Source of the DNA: JAJDNS01 sp963578825
GTDB taxonomy: Bacteria > Acidobacteriota > Vicinamibacteria > Fen-336
Length of the DNA: 64,000 nt
Assembly (NCBI GenBank): GCA_963578825.1
Contig: CAUZDW010000002.1
Location: 112,421-176,420, forward strand
Direction: 5' to 3'
A program made the position numbers and the translations under genes. This document shows, one piece after another, positions 35,825-46,500 of this stretch; the stretch's first letter is position 1; each line of letters begins with the position of its first letter. The notes beneath the pieces were generated by a model. That model saw nothing but the letters and a program-made list of their open reading frames with translations. It made no database searches and was not told the DNA's origin.

Positions 35825-37243
35825 ATGTCCGTGCTCAGTGTTCCGGACCGGCGGGAGCCCGGCCGTCTCGACACCCTCTCGCCCCGCGAGATCGTGGCCG
35901 AGCTCGACCTGTGGGTCGTCGGCCAGGAAGCCGCCAAGCGGGCGGTGGCCATCGCGCTCAGGAACCGGGTCCGGCGCCAACGTCTTTCGCCCGAGGTCGC
36001 CGCCGACATCACCCCGAAGAACATCCTGATGATCGGGCCGACCGGTGTGGGCAAGACCGAGATCGCACGACGCCTCGCCCAGCTCTCGGGAAGCCCGTTC
36101 ATCAAGGTCGAGGCTTCGAAGTTCACCGAGGTCGGATACGTTGGACGGGACGTGGAGTCGATGGTCCGCGACCTGGTGGCCGCGGCGGTCGACATGGTTC
36201 GACGGGAGAAGCAGGCCGAGGTCAGCGAGAAGGCGGAGGAGCGGGCCGAGGAGCGGCTGCTGGAGCTCCTGCTGCCCTGGCCGGGCTCGGCGTCCGGCCG
36301 CTCACCCCAGCCCGGGCCGGGCTTGGACGATGCCCCGTCCGATCCCGCCGGCGATCAGTCCTTTCGAAACACTCGCGAGAAGCTCCGGGCTCAGCTGCGG
36401 GACGGACAGCTGGAGACGCGGACCGTGGAGGTCGAGGTCCCCGAGCGCACGATGCCCAGCTTCCAGATTCTCGGTAACCAGGGGACCGAGGAGATGGACG
36501 TGAACTTCCGCGACCTTCTCCCGGGTCTGTTCGGAAACCGCACGAAGAAACGCAGCCTCCCGGTCTCCGAGGCCCGTGAGGTCCTGCGACAAGACGAAGC
36601 GGCCCAGCTCGTGGATCAGGAGCAGGTGGCTCGCGAGGCGGTGCAGAGAGCCGAGTCGTCGGGAATCATCTTTCTCGACGAGATGGACAAGATCGCCGGC
36701 CGCGAGACCGCCCAGGGCCCCGACATCTCCCGCGAGGGGGTGCAGCGCGACCTGCTCCCCATCGTCGAGGGCACCACGGTCTCCACGAAGTACGGTCCCA
36801 TGCGCACCGACCACGTTCTCTTCATTGCGGCCGGGGCGTTCCACGTTTCAAAGCCCACGGATCTCATCCCCGAGATGCAAGGCCGCTTCCCGATCCGGGT
36901 GGAGCTGCAGGCGCTCACCGAGGCAGACCTCGTCCGCATCCTGACCGAGCCGCAGAGCGCACTCGTCATGCAATACCGGGCACTCCTGGGCACCGAGGGC
37001 GTCGGCCTCACCTTCACCGACGACGCCGTGAAGGCGATCGCCGGTTTCGCGGCTTTTGTCAACGAGCAGACCGAGAACATCGGTGCCCGTCGACTGGCCA
37101 CGATCCTCGAGACGCTCCTCGACGAGGTCTCCTTCGAAGCCGGAGGAACCGCCCCGTTCGAGGTCACGGTCGACGCGGCCTACGTCCGCCGTCGCCTCGA
37201 GCCGGTGGTCAAGAACCAGGATCTCTCTCGCTACATTCTCTGA
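35825..37243 (+). CDS. hslU: HslUV unfoldase subunit HslU
   Basis: 472-residue AAA+ unfoldase. LSPREIVAELDLWVVGQEAA and LRNRVRRQRLSPEVAADITP start the domain; Walker A is GPTGVGKTE, the pore loop lies in KFTEVGYVGRDVESMVRDLV, Walker B is GIIFLDEMDKIAG, and QGRFPIRVELQAL and ENIGARRLATILETLLDE follow. The intermediate I-domain between Walker A and B is present and carries a Pro/Ser-rich insertion. The C-terminus (DLSRYIL) is the conserved tail that docks into HslV. It follows hslV by 3 nt and overlaps the next gene by 1 nt. Confidence 0.97.
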   Translation: MSVLSVPDRREPGRLDTLSPREIVAELDLWVVGQEAAKRAVAIALRNRVRRQRLSPEVAADITPKNILMIGPTGVGKTEIARRLAQLSGSPFIKVEASKFTEVGYVGRDVESMVRDLVAAAVDMVRREKQAEVSEKAEERAEERLLELLLPWPGSASGRSPQPGPGLDDAPSDPAGDQSFRNTREKLRAQLRDGQLETRTVEVEVPERTMPSFQILGNQGTEEMDVNFRDLLPGLFGNRTKKRSLPVSEAREVLRQDEAAQLVDQEQVAREAVQRAESSGIIFLDEMDKIAGRETAQGPDISREGVQRDLLPIVEGTTVSTKYGPMRTDHVLFIAAGAFHVSKPTDLIPEMQGRFPIRVELQALTEADLVRILTEPQSALVMQYRALLGTEGVGLTFTDDAVKAIAGFAAFVNEQTENIGARRLATILETLLDEVSFEAGGTAPFEVTVDAAYVRRRLEPVVKNQDLSRYIL

Positions 37244-38544
37244 TGGTCCGACTCGCTCCCCTTCTCGCCCTCACGCTGATGGTCGCCCCCGCCTGCGGTC
37301 ACAAGGGCCCGCCGCTGCCACCCCGCCTACACACGCCCCCGACGCTTGTGGACTTTCGCCTGGCGCAACGCGGGGACGCCCTCGAGATGTCGGTCTCCGC
37401 TCCTCGGACGTCGGTGGACGGGGTTGCATTCGAGCGACTCGACATCGAGCTCTTCTGGGGAGAGGGGTGGATCGATCTGGAGAAGAAGGGCGAGCGGCGC
37501 AAGGTGCGGGCCGAGCCCGGACAACGAGTCGTGGAAACGGTTCCGCTGCCCGAACCCGGGACGATCGTCCGAGCCGCCGCTCGAGCCGTGTCCGGACGTG
37601 ACAAGGGTCAGCGAAGCCTGATCCTCGCCCTGGAGACCCATGTGCCCGTGGCGCCGCCCTACGATCTCACCGCGCGGCTTCGCCCCAACGGCGTCGGGCT
37701 CAACTGGCGGGGTCCGCGGCCCGAGGAGCTTCCCCCACCCGACCTCGGCCCGATCGGCGGCGAGAGGCTTCCTTTCGGAACGAGGACCCCGTTCGGGGAG
37801 GACCCCGATGCGCCAGAGGGGACGGTGGGAGTCTCGGACGAGGCCGACGAGGCCGAAACGTCCGCGGACATCGAGACACTCGCCTCGTCGAGCGACCGAC
37901 CGTCAATCGCGGAGCCCCCGGCTTCGAGCGAGGCAGAGCCGGCCTCGAAGGCCACCGCCGAGGAAGCCATCCCGGGGAAGGCGGCTGCCGAGGAGCCCGA
38001 CGCCGCTGGGTCTCCCGAGGACCTCGACACCGAGCCCGAGGCGCCCAGGGCGCGGAGCCACGGCTTCCGCGTCTACCGCCGCCGTGCCACCTTGCCCTAC
38101 GGAGTCCCCCTCAACTACGAACCGCAGGAGAAGCGTCTCCTCACGGACACGAACGCCCCCCTGGGGACCAGCGTCTGCTATGTGATCCGTGCCGTGGGGT
38201 CCACGGAGCCCCTGGTCGAGAGCGCGGCCTCGAACGAGGTGTGCCTCGACGTGCGCGACATCTCTCCACCCGCGTCTCCCACCGGTCTGGCTGTCGTGCC
38301 GAGGGACGGAGGCCTCGAGGTCGTCTGGAGCCCCTCCTCCGAGAGTGACCTCGGCGGGTATCGGATCTACCGCGCCGTGGGGGACGCCGAACCGGAGAGA
38401 GCGGGCGAGGTCCCCGCAGGCACCACGGCCTGGCTCGATGAGACGCCGAGAAAGGGCGTCCTCTACCGCTACACGGTCACAGCGTTCGACTCCGCCGGCA
38501 ATGAGGGCCCCCCCTCCGGCGCCGCCCAGGGCCGGGGTCCGTGA
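37243..38544 (+). CDS. lipoprotein with two FN3-like domains
   Basis: 433 residues; ATG overlaps the hslU stop by one base. Lipobox LMVAPAC at Cys19, followed by GHKGPPLPPR, a motif I associate with small LptM/YifL-like lipoproteins. Two fibronectin-III-like domains (first ~30-170, second ~300-430, with VVWSPSSESDLGGYRIYRAV) are separated by a long acidic Ala/Glu/Pro linker (about 180-280). It is probably an outer-membrane-attached structural or binding protein. Its stop overlaps the FAH-family start (GTGA). Confidence 0.8.
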   Translation: MVRLAPLLALTLMVAPACGHKGPPLPPRLHTPPTLVDFRLAQRGDALEMSVSAPRTSVDGVAFERLDIELFWGEGWIDLEKKGERRKVRAEPGQRVVETVPLPEPGTIVRAAARAVSGRDKGQRSLILALETHVPVAPPYDLTARLRPNGVGLNWRGPRPEELPPPDLGPIGGERLPFGTRTPFGEDPDAPEGTVGVSDEADEAETSADIETLASSSDRPSIAEPPASSEAEPASKATAEEAIPGKAAAEEPDAAGSPEDLDTEPEAPRARSHGFRVYRRRATLPYGVPLNYEPQEKRLLTDTNAPLGTSVCYVIRAVGSTEPLVESAASNEVCLDVRDISPPASPTGLAVVPRDGGLEVVWSPSSESDLGGYRIYRAVGDAEPERAGEVPAGTTAWLDETPRKGVLYRYTVTAFDSAGNEGPPSGAAQGRGP

Positions 38545-39317
38545 AGGTCGAACGCTTTTTCCGCGTGGCGACGGGGGACGGCTCGTCGTCGTCATGGGCT
38601 CGCCAGGACGGCGAATCGCTGCGGCTCCTGGACCGGGCGCCCTGGGCGACGCCTTCCGAGCTGGACGAGGCGCTTCCCCTCGAGGGGGCCCGGCTCCTGG
38701 CGCCGGTCCGCCCATCCAAGATCATCGGGATCGGGCGCAACTACGCCGCTCACGCGGCAGAGAGAGGCCAGGCGGTGCCGAAGGAGCCTCTCGTCTTCCT
38801 GAAGCCGCCCTCCGCTCTCATCGGGCCCGGGGACGAGATCCGGATTCCGGCGTGGGTGGGCCGCGTGGACCACGAGGCCGAGCTCGGGATCGTGATCGGT
38901 CGGGAGGCCAGCCGCCTCCCGGACCCGGATACGGCTCTCGAGCACGTCTTCGGTGCCACCTGTGTCAACGACGTGACGGCGCGGGAGCTCCAGAAGAAGG
39001 ATGTTCAGTTCACCCGCGCGAAGGGTTTCGACACCTTCTGCCCGGTGGGGCCCTGCATCGCCACAGGGCTCGACCTGGGCCGGCTCCGGGTCCTGGGCCG
39101 AGTGGGCGCCGAGCAGCGCCAGCAGGGGTCCACCGAGCAGCTGATCTTCGACGTGGCCAACTTGATTTGGTCGGTCTCCCGCGTGATGACTCTCCTGCCC
39201 GGGGATATCATCTCTACAGGGACCCCGTCCGGCGTCGGGCCGCTCCGTCCCGGGGATGTTGCGGAGGTGGAGGTCGAAGGCGTGGGGACGCTCGCGAATC
39301 CGGTGGTGGCGGGCTAG
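38541..39317 (+). CDS. fumarylacetoacetate-hydrolase family protein
   Basis: 258 residues from GTG 38541. The FAH fold is shown by SKIIGIGRNYAAHAAERG, EPLVFLKPPSALIGPGDEI, VDHEAELGIVIGREAS (metal-binding acidic residues), NDVTARELQKKDVQFTRAKG, FDTFCPVGPCI and LPGDIISTGTPSGVGPLRPG. Members hydrolyse or decarboxylate C-C bonds in aromatic and keto-acid catabolism (for example 2-hydroxyhepta-2,4-diene-1,7-dioate isomerase, acylpyruvase). The exact substrate cannot be read from sequence. The following genes are central-carbon enzymes. Confidence 0.92.
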   Translation: MKVERFFRVATGDGSSSSWARQDGESLRLLDRAPWATPSELDEALPLEGARLLAPVRPSKIIGIGRNYAAHAAERGQAVPKEPLVFLKPPSALIGPGDEIRIPAWVGRVDHEAELGIVIGREASRLPDPDTALEHVFGATCVNDVTARELQKKDVQFTRAKGFDTFCPVGPCIATGLDLGRLRVLGRVGAEQRQQGSTEQLIFDVANLIWSVSRVMTLLPGDIISTGTPSGVGPLRPGDVAEVEVEGVGTLANPVVAG

Positions 39318-39329
39318 AGGGAGAAGAAG

Positions 39330-39995
39330 ATGAAGATATTCCTGGACACGGCGAACCTGGAGGAGATCCGAGAGGCGGCGGCCCTGGGCGTCATCGACGG
39401 CGTCACCACGAACCCGAGTCTTCTCGCGAGAGAGACAGGAGACCCCGAGGAGATCCTCGTGGAGATCTGCAAGACCGTGAACGGGCCCATCTCCGGCGAG
39501 GTGGTGGCCACCGAGGCCGACGAGATGATCGAGGAGGGGCGTCACCTGGCCTCGCTCCACGAGAACATCGTGGTCAAGATCCCCTGCATTTGGGAGGGGC
39601 TCAAGGCGACGAAAGTCCTTTCGGGGGAGGGCAAGCGGGTCAACATGACCTTGATCTTCAGCCCCACCCAGGCGCTCCTCGCGGCCAAGGCGGGAGCGCG
39701 GTACGTCTCGCCCTTCCTGGGGCGGCTCGACGACATCGCAACACCGGGAATGGAGCTCGTGGCCGACATCATCCAGATCTTCGATCACTACGATTTCGAC
39801 TGCGAGGTCCTGGCCGCCAGCCTCCGGCACCCGCTCCACATCGTCGAGGCGGCGCGGATCGGTGCGGACATCGCCACCATGCCGAAGAAGGTCTTCTCCA
39901 TGCTGCTCAAGCACCCGCTCACCGACAGCGGTCTCCAGCGCTTCCTCGACGACTGGGAGACGGTGAAGGCCCAGCTTGCAGCGAAGGCCGGCTAG
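39330..39995 (+). CDS. fructose-6-phosphate aldolase/transaldolase-like protein
   Basis: 221 residues with SD GAGGGAG. The short transaldolase subfamily pattern is clear: MKIFLDTANLEEIREAAALG, GVTTNPSLLARE, NIVVKIPC (Schiff-base Lys), VNMTLIFSPTQALLAAKAGA and YVSPFLGRLDD. This subfamily includes FSA aldolases and transaldolases of the non-oxidative pentose phosphate pathway; which activity applies is uncertain. It is followed by pccB-like after 3 nt. Confidence 0.92.
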   Translation: MKIFLDTANLEEIREAAALGVIDGVTTNPSLLARETGDPEEILVEICKTVNGPISGEVVATEADEMIEEGRHLASLHENIVVKIPCIWEGLKATKVLSGEGKRVNMTLIFSPTQALLAAKAGARYVSPFLGRLDDIATPGMELVADIIQIFDHYDFDCEVLAASLRHPLHIVEAARIGADIATMPKKVFSMLLKHPLTDSGLQRFLDDWETVKAQLAAKAG

Positions 39996-39998
39996 CTC

Positions 39999-41534
<1,536 letters not shown>

Positions 41535-41560
41535 GCGGGGAGTAGCGAGCCCGGGGCGAC

Positions 41561-43090
41561 GTGGCAGAAGACGGGCGCGTCTTCGAGAAGGTGCTGATCG
41601 CCAACCGTGGCGAGATCGCCGTGCGGGTGATCCGCGCCTGTCGCGAGATGGGCATCGGCACGGTCGCGGTCTACTCCGAGCCCGATCGGGCGGCTCTCCA
41701 CGTGCGGCTTGCCGACGAGGCCCGCGCCATCGGGCCGGCCGCCCCCGCGGAGTCCTACCTCAGCATCGACCGACTTCTCGAGGCGGCGACGACCAGCGGG
41801 GCCGAGGCGATCCACCCCGGCTACGGCTTCCTCTCCGAGAGCGCCGCGTTCGCCCGAGCGTGTGAGGACCGAGGGCTCGCCTTCATCGGTCCCCGGTCCG
41901 AGACGATTGCGCTCATGGGCGAGAAGACGTCCGCACGCCGCGAGGCGGTCGCCGCCGGCGTGCCGGTCGTGCCTGGAACGCTCGAGCCCCTCGCTGGAGA
42001 GGATGATATCGCCCTCGAGGCGGCCCGGATCGGCTATCCGATCATGATCAAGGCCGCCGCGGGGGGTGGAGGCAAGGGGCTGCGCCTCGTCGAGTCCGAG
42101 GCAGATCTGTCATCGGCCCTGGAACGGGCGCGCTCGGAGGCGCAAGGGGCATTCGGAGACGACTCGGTCTATCTCGAGAAGGCGATCCAACGCCCCCGCC
42201 ACATCGAGATCCAGGTGCTTGCGGACCGCCACGGCAATGCCGTCCACCTCTTCGAGCGGGAGTGCTCGATCCAGCGGCGGCACCAGAAGGTCGTCGAGGA
42301 GAGCCCGTCCCCGGCGGTGACGACCGAGCTCCGCGACCGCATGGGGGCCCTGGCCATGGCGCTGGTGGACCGGGTGGGCTACGTGGGCGCGGGGACCCTG
42401 GAGTTCCTCGTCGACCGGGAGCACAACCCCTGGTTCCTCGAGATGAACACCCGGCTGCAGGTGGAGCATGCCGTCACCGAAGAGGTGACGGGGGTCGACA
42501 TCGTGAAGGCCCAGATCCGCATCGCCGCCGGTGAAGAGCTCCCGTTTCGTCAGGACGACCTGAGGCAGCTCGGGCACGCGATCGAGTGCCGGGTCTACGC
42601 GGAAGACCCCGACAGCGGTTTCCTGCCCAGTCCCGGGCGGATCCTGGCGCTCAGGACGCCGGACGGTCCCGGCGTCCGTGACGACTCCGGGGTGTACGAG
42701 GGCTGGGAAGTGCCGGTTCAATACGATCCCTTGATCTCCAAGCTCATCGTGCGAGCCGGGACGCGCGGAGAGGCCATTCGACGCATGAGCCGGGCGGTGG
42801 GCGAGTACAAGATCCTGGGGATCCGGACGACGCTGCCCTTCTTCGAGCGGGTCCTGCGTCACCCCGCCTTCGTTGCCGGCGATGTCGACACGTCCTTCGT
42901 GGACACCGTCCTCGCCGGGGACGACGGTGACAGGGCCCGCCCCGTGGACGTGGCCGTGGCGGCTGCCGCCATACGCGCGTTCCAGGACGTCGAGGCGTCT
43001 CGGCTTCACGCGCGGCGCGACGGTACGGGCGGCTCGGCGTGGCACGCGGCCGGGCTCCGCGAGGCCCATGGCCGGGCGAGAGGACAATAG
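41561..43090 (+). CDS. accC: biotin carboxylase subunit of acyl-CoA carboxylase
   Basis: 509 residues from GTG 41561. ATP-grasp biotin carboxylase: KVLIANRGEIAVRVIRACRE, IHPGYGFLSESAAFARACE, MIKAAAGGGGKGLRLVESE (glycine-rich loop), HIEIQVLADRHGNAVHLFER, RECSIQRRHQKVVEESPSP and FLEMNTRLQVEHAVTEEVTG. It carboxylates the biotin of the downstream carrier using bicarbonate and ATP. The C-terminal ~30 residues diverge. Its stop abuts the GTG of the carrier gene, so co-translation is likely. Confidence 0.94.
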   Translation: MAEDGRVFEKVLIANRGEIAVRVIRACREMGIGTVAVYSEPDRAALHVRLADEARAIGPAAPAESYLSIDRLLEAATTSGAEAIHPGYGFLSESAAFARACEDRGLAFIGPRSETIALMGEKTSARREAVAAGVPVVPGTLEPLAGEDDIALEAARIGYPIMIKAAAGGGGKGLRLVESEADLSSALERARSEAQGAFGDDSVYLEKAIQRPRHIEIQVLADRHGNAVHLFERECSIQRRHQKVVEESPSPAVTTELRDRMGALAMALVDRVGYVGAGTLEFLVDREHNPWFLEMNTRLQVEHAVTEEVTGVDIVKAQIRIAAGEELPFRQDDLRQLGHAIECRVYAEDPDSGFLPSPGRILALRTPDGPGVRDDSGVYEGWEVPVQYDPLISKLIVRAGTRGEAIRRMSRAVGEYKILGIRTTLPFFERVLRHPAFVAGDVDTSFVDTVLAGDDGDRARPVDVAVAAAAIRAFQDVEASRLHARRDGTGGSAWHAAGLREAHGRARGQ

Positions 43091-43582
43091 GTGCATTTCG
43101 AGGCGAACGTCGAAGGAAAGCCAATCCGAGTCGAGGTGCGCCGCGCCGCGAACCGGTTCACCGTGAGCCTCGACGGCAGGATCCTCGAGGTGGATCTCAT
43201 CCTCACGGGACGTCATTTCGCGAGCCTCATCGTGGACGGCCGCAGCCACGACGTCGGCTTCGAAACGGTGCCCGGAGGCTACCGCGTCCATCTGCGAGAG
43301 GACGCTGTGTCTGTCCTGCTCGTCGATCCGCTCCGGGACGGTGTTGCTCGCCCCGACATGTCGACGGGCCCCATGCGGCTCACCGCCCCCATGTCTGGAC
43401 GGGTGGTGCGTGTGCTGGCCGAGAAGGGTCACGAGGTCGAGCCCGGACAGGGCCTCGTGGTGATCGAGGCCATGAAGATGGAGAATGAGCTCAAGGCCTC
43501 GCGGCGGGGCTGCGTGCGCGAGGTGGTGGTTCGCGAGGGGCAGGCGGTCGAGGCCGGGGCGCTGCTCCTGGTCGTGACCTGA
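43091..43582 (+). CDS. biotin carboxyl-carrier protein
   Basis: 163 residues from GTG 43091. The C-terminal biotinyl domain is LTAPMSGRVVRVLAEKGHEV and VIEAMKMENELKAS, with the biotinylated Lys in AMKM. The N-terminal ~85 residues (HFEANVEGKPIRVEVRRAAN) resemble the BT-like domain of propionyl-CoA carboxylase alpha subunits, which would otherwise be fused to the carboxylase; here it is a separate polypeptide. It carries carboxybiotin between the two preceding enzymes. Confidence 0.93.
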   Translation: MHFEANVEGKPIRVEVRRAANRFTVSLDGRILEVDLILTGRHFASLIVDGRSHDVGFETVPGGYRVHLREDAVSVLLVDPLRDGVARPDMSTGPMRLTAPMSGRVVRVLAEKGHEVEPGQGLVVIEAMKMENELKASRRGCVREVVVREGQAVEAGALLLVVT

Positions 43583-43592
43583 GGGAGACCCG

Positions 43593-46500
43593 GTGTTACG
43601 CCGAAGGACGCTCTTTGTCGTCGTGCTCGTTCTCGCCATCGCCACCGGCTACGCGGCCTGGCGCGCCCCGGAATGGGGGGCGCGGCTCGTCGAGCACTCC
43701 CTCGAAGGCTACTTCCATCGCCCCGTTCGGGTCGAGGCTTTGCGCTTCACAGCATTTCCTTTCGAGGTCGAGGTGCGGGGTCTCCGCGTGGACGGGGCCC
43801 GCGCCGACGCGCCGCCGTTTCTCGAGGTACCGAGCGCGCGAGTGCGTCCCAGCCTGGCGCCTCTGCGCGGGAACCGCCTCGTCCTCTCGCGGGTGAGGGT
43901 CGAGGGGCTGCAGCTCCGTGTCAATGCCTTTCCAAATCCCCCGGAGGGCCCCGGTGGGGACGACATCCCGAAGCTCGGGGGCGACGGCGGCGGGCGGGGC
44001 CTGCGGCTGAGCATCGAGCGGCTCGTGATCGTCGGCGGCGAGTTCATCCTGAACCACGAGCGGGTGCCGCTCGATCTCGATCTGCCGAATTTCCAGGGGC
44101 GCCTGGCCGGTCGTCCCGAAGGCGGAGTGGCCGGCCACGTGTCTTTCGGTCCCGGGGCTCTGCAGTTCAGCGATGCACCGAGGATGCCCATCGGCATCGA
44201 GGTCGACCTCGTGATCCACCGCGGCCTGCTGAGAGTCCTCGGTGGGAGGATCACCGGCGAGCGGACCAACCTCGCCGGTCGCGGGCGGCTCCGGCTTTCG
44301 GGCCGCCCCCAGGGACAGTTCAGCCTGGAGGGCCCGATCGACCTCGCGCTGCTGGAACGCCACATTCTCCGCTCCGGCCTCGGGCTGAGCGGGTCCGTGA
44401 CCTGGAACGGGCTTCTCTCCGTCGACGGATCGCGCCTGCGCATCGAGGGACGGGCGCGTGGAACGGGCGGCACCTTTCGCGGTAGCCCCCTGCCGAGCTT
44501 TGCCGCATGGCTGTCGTACGACGGCACCTCCGGGCTCGTGATGCGCGACGTCGAGGCCGAGGTCCTCGGCGGCTCCGCCTCTCTGGCTCTCGACGTGCCG
44601 CCCATGAAGACGGGCCGGCCGATCCACGTGCGCGGGACCGTTCACGAGGTCGACGGGGCCGGGGCGCTCGAGATGCTCTTCGGCTGGGGCGATCTGGGCG
44701 TGGGCACCGCAGCCTCCGGCGAGGTCGACGTGACCTGGCCCAGGGGCCGGAACCGCATGGTGAGCGGCCACTTGGCCGTCGACCTGGAGGAGCGAGACGA
44801 CGGACGCAAGCCGCTTCTGGGCCGGTTCGAATGGAGCGCCGCGAATGGAGTGCAGATGCTCGACCGCGTCGAGCTGCGCACCGCCGAGATGAGAGGCGAC
44901 ATCGCGGGCCGGATCGACGCCGACGGCGGCGCGGAGCTGACGATCGATGCCGAGACCACCGACCTCGTCGCGACCGACGAGCTCCTCACCCGCGTGCGCC
45001 GTGCCCTCGGCAATCCGGAGGCGCACCCGGTGGGCCTCCTGGGCTCCGGCTCCTTCCGCGGGCACTGGGGCGGAAGCACCTCGGTGCCGATCCTCGGCGG
45101 TCGCTTCACGGGCGAGGACATCCGCTTCGTCGGGGTCGACTGGGGCCGGGCGGAATGGGCGGGAACGTTCGACAGCGGCCTGCAGTCGATCGAGTCACGG
45201 TCGCTCGAGGTGCGCAAGGGCGACGCGGAGATCTGGTGGGACGGCACGACCGAGATCGGGTGGTTCGGCCTGCGCGACGCCCTGTCGGGGGAGGCCCGTA
45301 TCTCCCGCTGGCCTGTCGAGGACATCGCCACCTTCCTGGAGCGGGACATCGACGCCACCGGCACGCTAAGCGGCGACGCGCGAGTCCGGGGCCGGCGCAG
45401 CGCCCTTGCCGGCGACGCCCGCGTGACACTCCGCGGAGGCCGCTTCTACGGCGTTCCGTACGCCCGGGCGGCCATCACCGCGCGCTGGCACGGCACAGCA
45501 GCCGAAGTGACCTCGGGGGAGCTGACGCTCGGAGGAGGGACGACCTCGTTCCGCGGGACCCTGTCGGACGACGGAGTCCTCGATGGCTCTGCGCAGATGA
45601 CCGGCGTCGACGCCGCCGTCTTCCTCCCCCGTCCCGTCCCCGACGTGGCGTTCGCCGGACGTCTCGATGGCCGACTCGTGCTTCAGGGGACGCTGGCACG
45701 CCCACGGGTGCGCGCGAGCCTCAGCTCACCCCGGCTCTTTCTGGGCTACGAGGGCATTTGTGCACTCGAGGCGAGCGTCGTCGGTGCCGGGGACGGCACC
45801 TTGTCCATCGACGGGACGTGCCATTCGGGGCGGGTGGATCTGGCGGTCACGGGCTCCGCGCGGACGCTCCCGCCCTACGACGTGGCTCTCCAGCTGAACG
45901 CCCGGGACACCAGCATCGATCCCTTCCTTCGTGCGGTGGAGCCGGCCCTGCCCTCGACGATCGGCCTCGTGGCGTCCGGACAGATGCAGATCACCGGACC
46001 GCTGGCTCGCCCGGTCGAGCTTCGGGCGGAAGCCAGCGTGTCCGACCTGCGTCTGCTCCTTCCCGACTACCCCATCCGGTCCCGAGGGCCGGTCCGGCTC
46101 GGTCTCGAGGGAGGCCGCCTGCGTCTGGCCGACTTCCAGCTCGCAGGCGAAGGCACCGATCTCGCAGTGACCGGCAGCGTTGACCTCCTGGGCGACGGCC
46201 CGCTCTCGGTCTCTGCCAAGGGGCAGGCGGACCTGCGGGCCCTTTCCGTGGTGACCCGACGACTGCGCGGAACCGGCGCGGCTCGCCTCGTTGTCGAGGT
46301 CACCGGCACGCGGTCCAGCCCCCGCGTCCAGGGGACCCTCGACCTCGACGGCGCCGGCCTGCGCGTGCGTGGCTTTCCCCACGGTGTGGAGGATCTCACC
46401 GGCACGGTGCGGTTCACCGAGGCCGTGGCCGAGCTCGAGAGCGTGAGCGGTTCGTTTGCCGGCGGGCAGCTCTCGATCGATGGCCAGGCCGCCTACTCCG

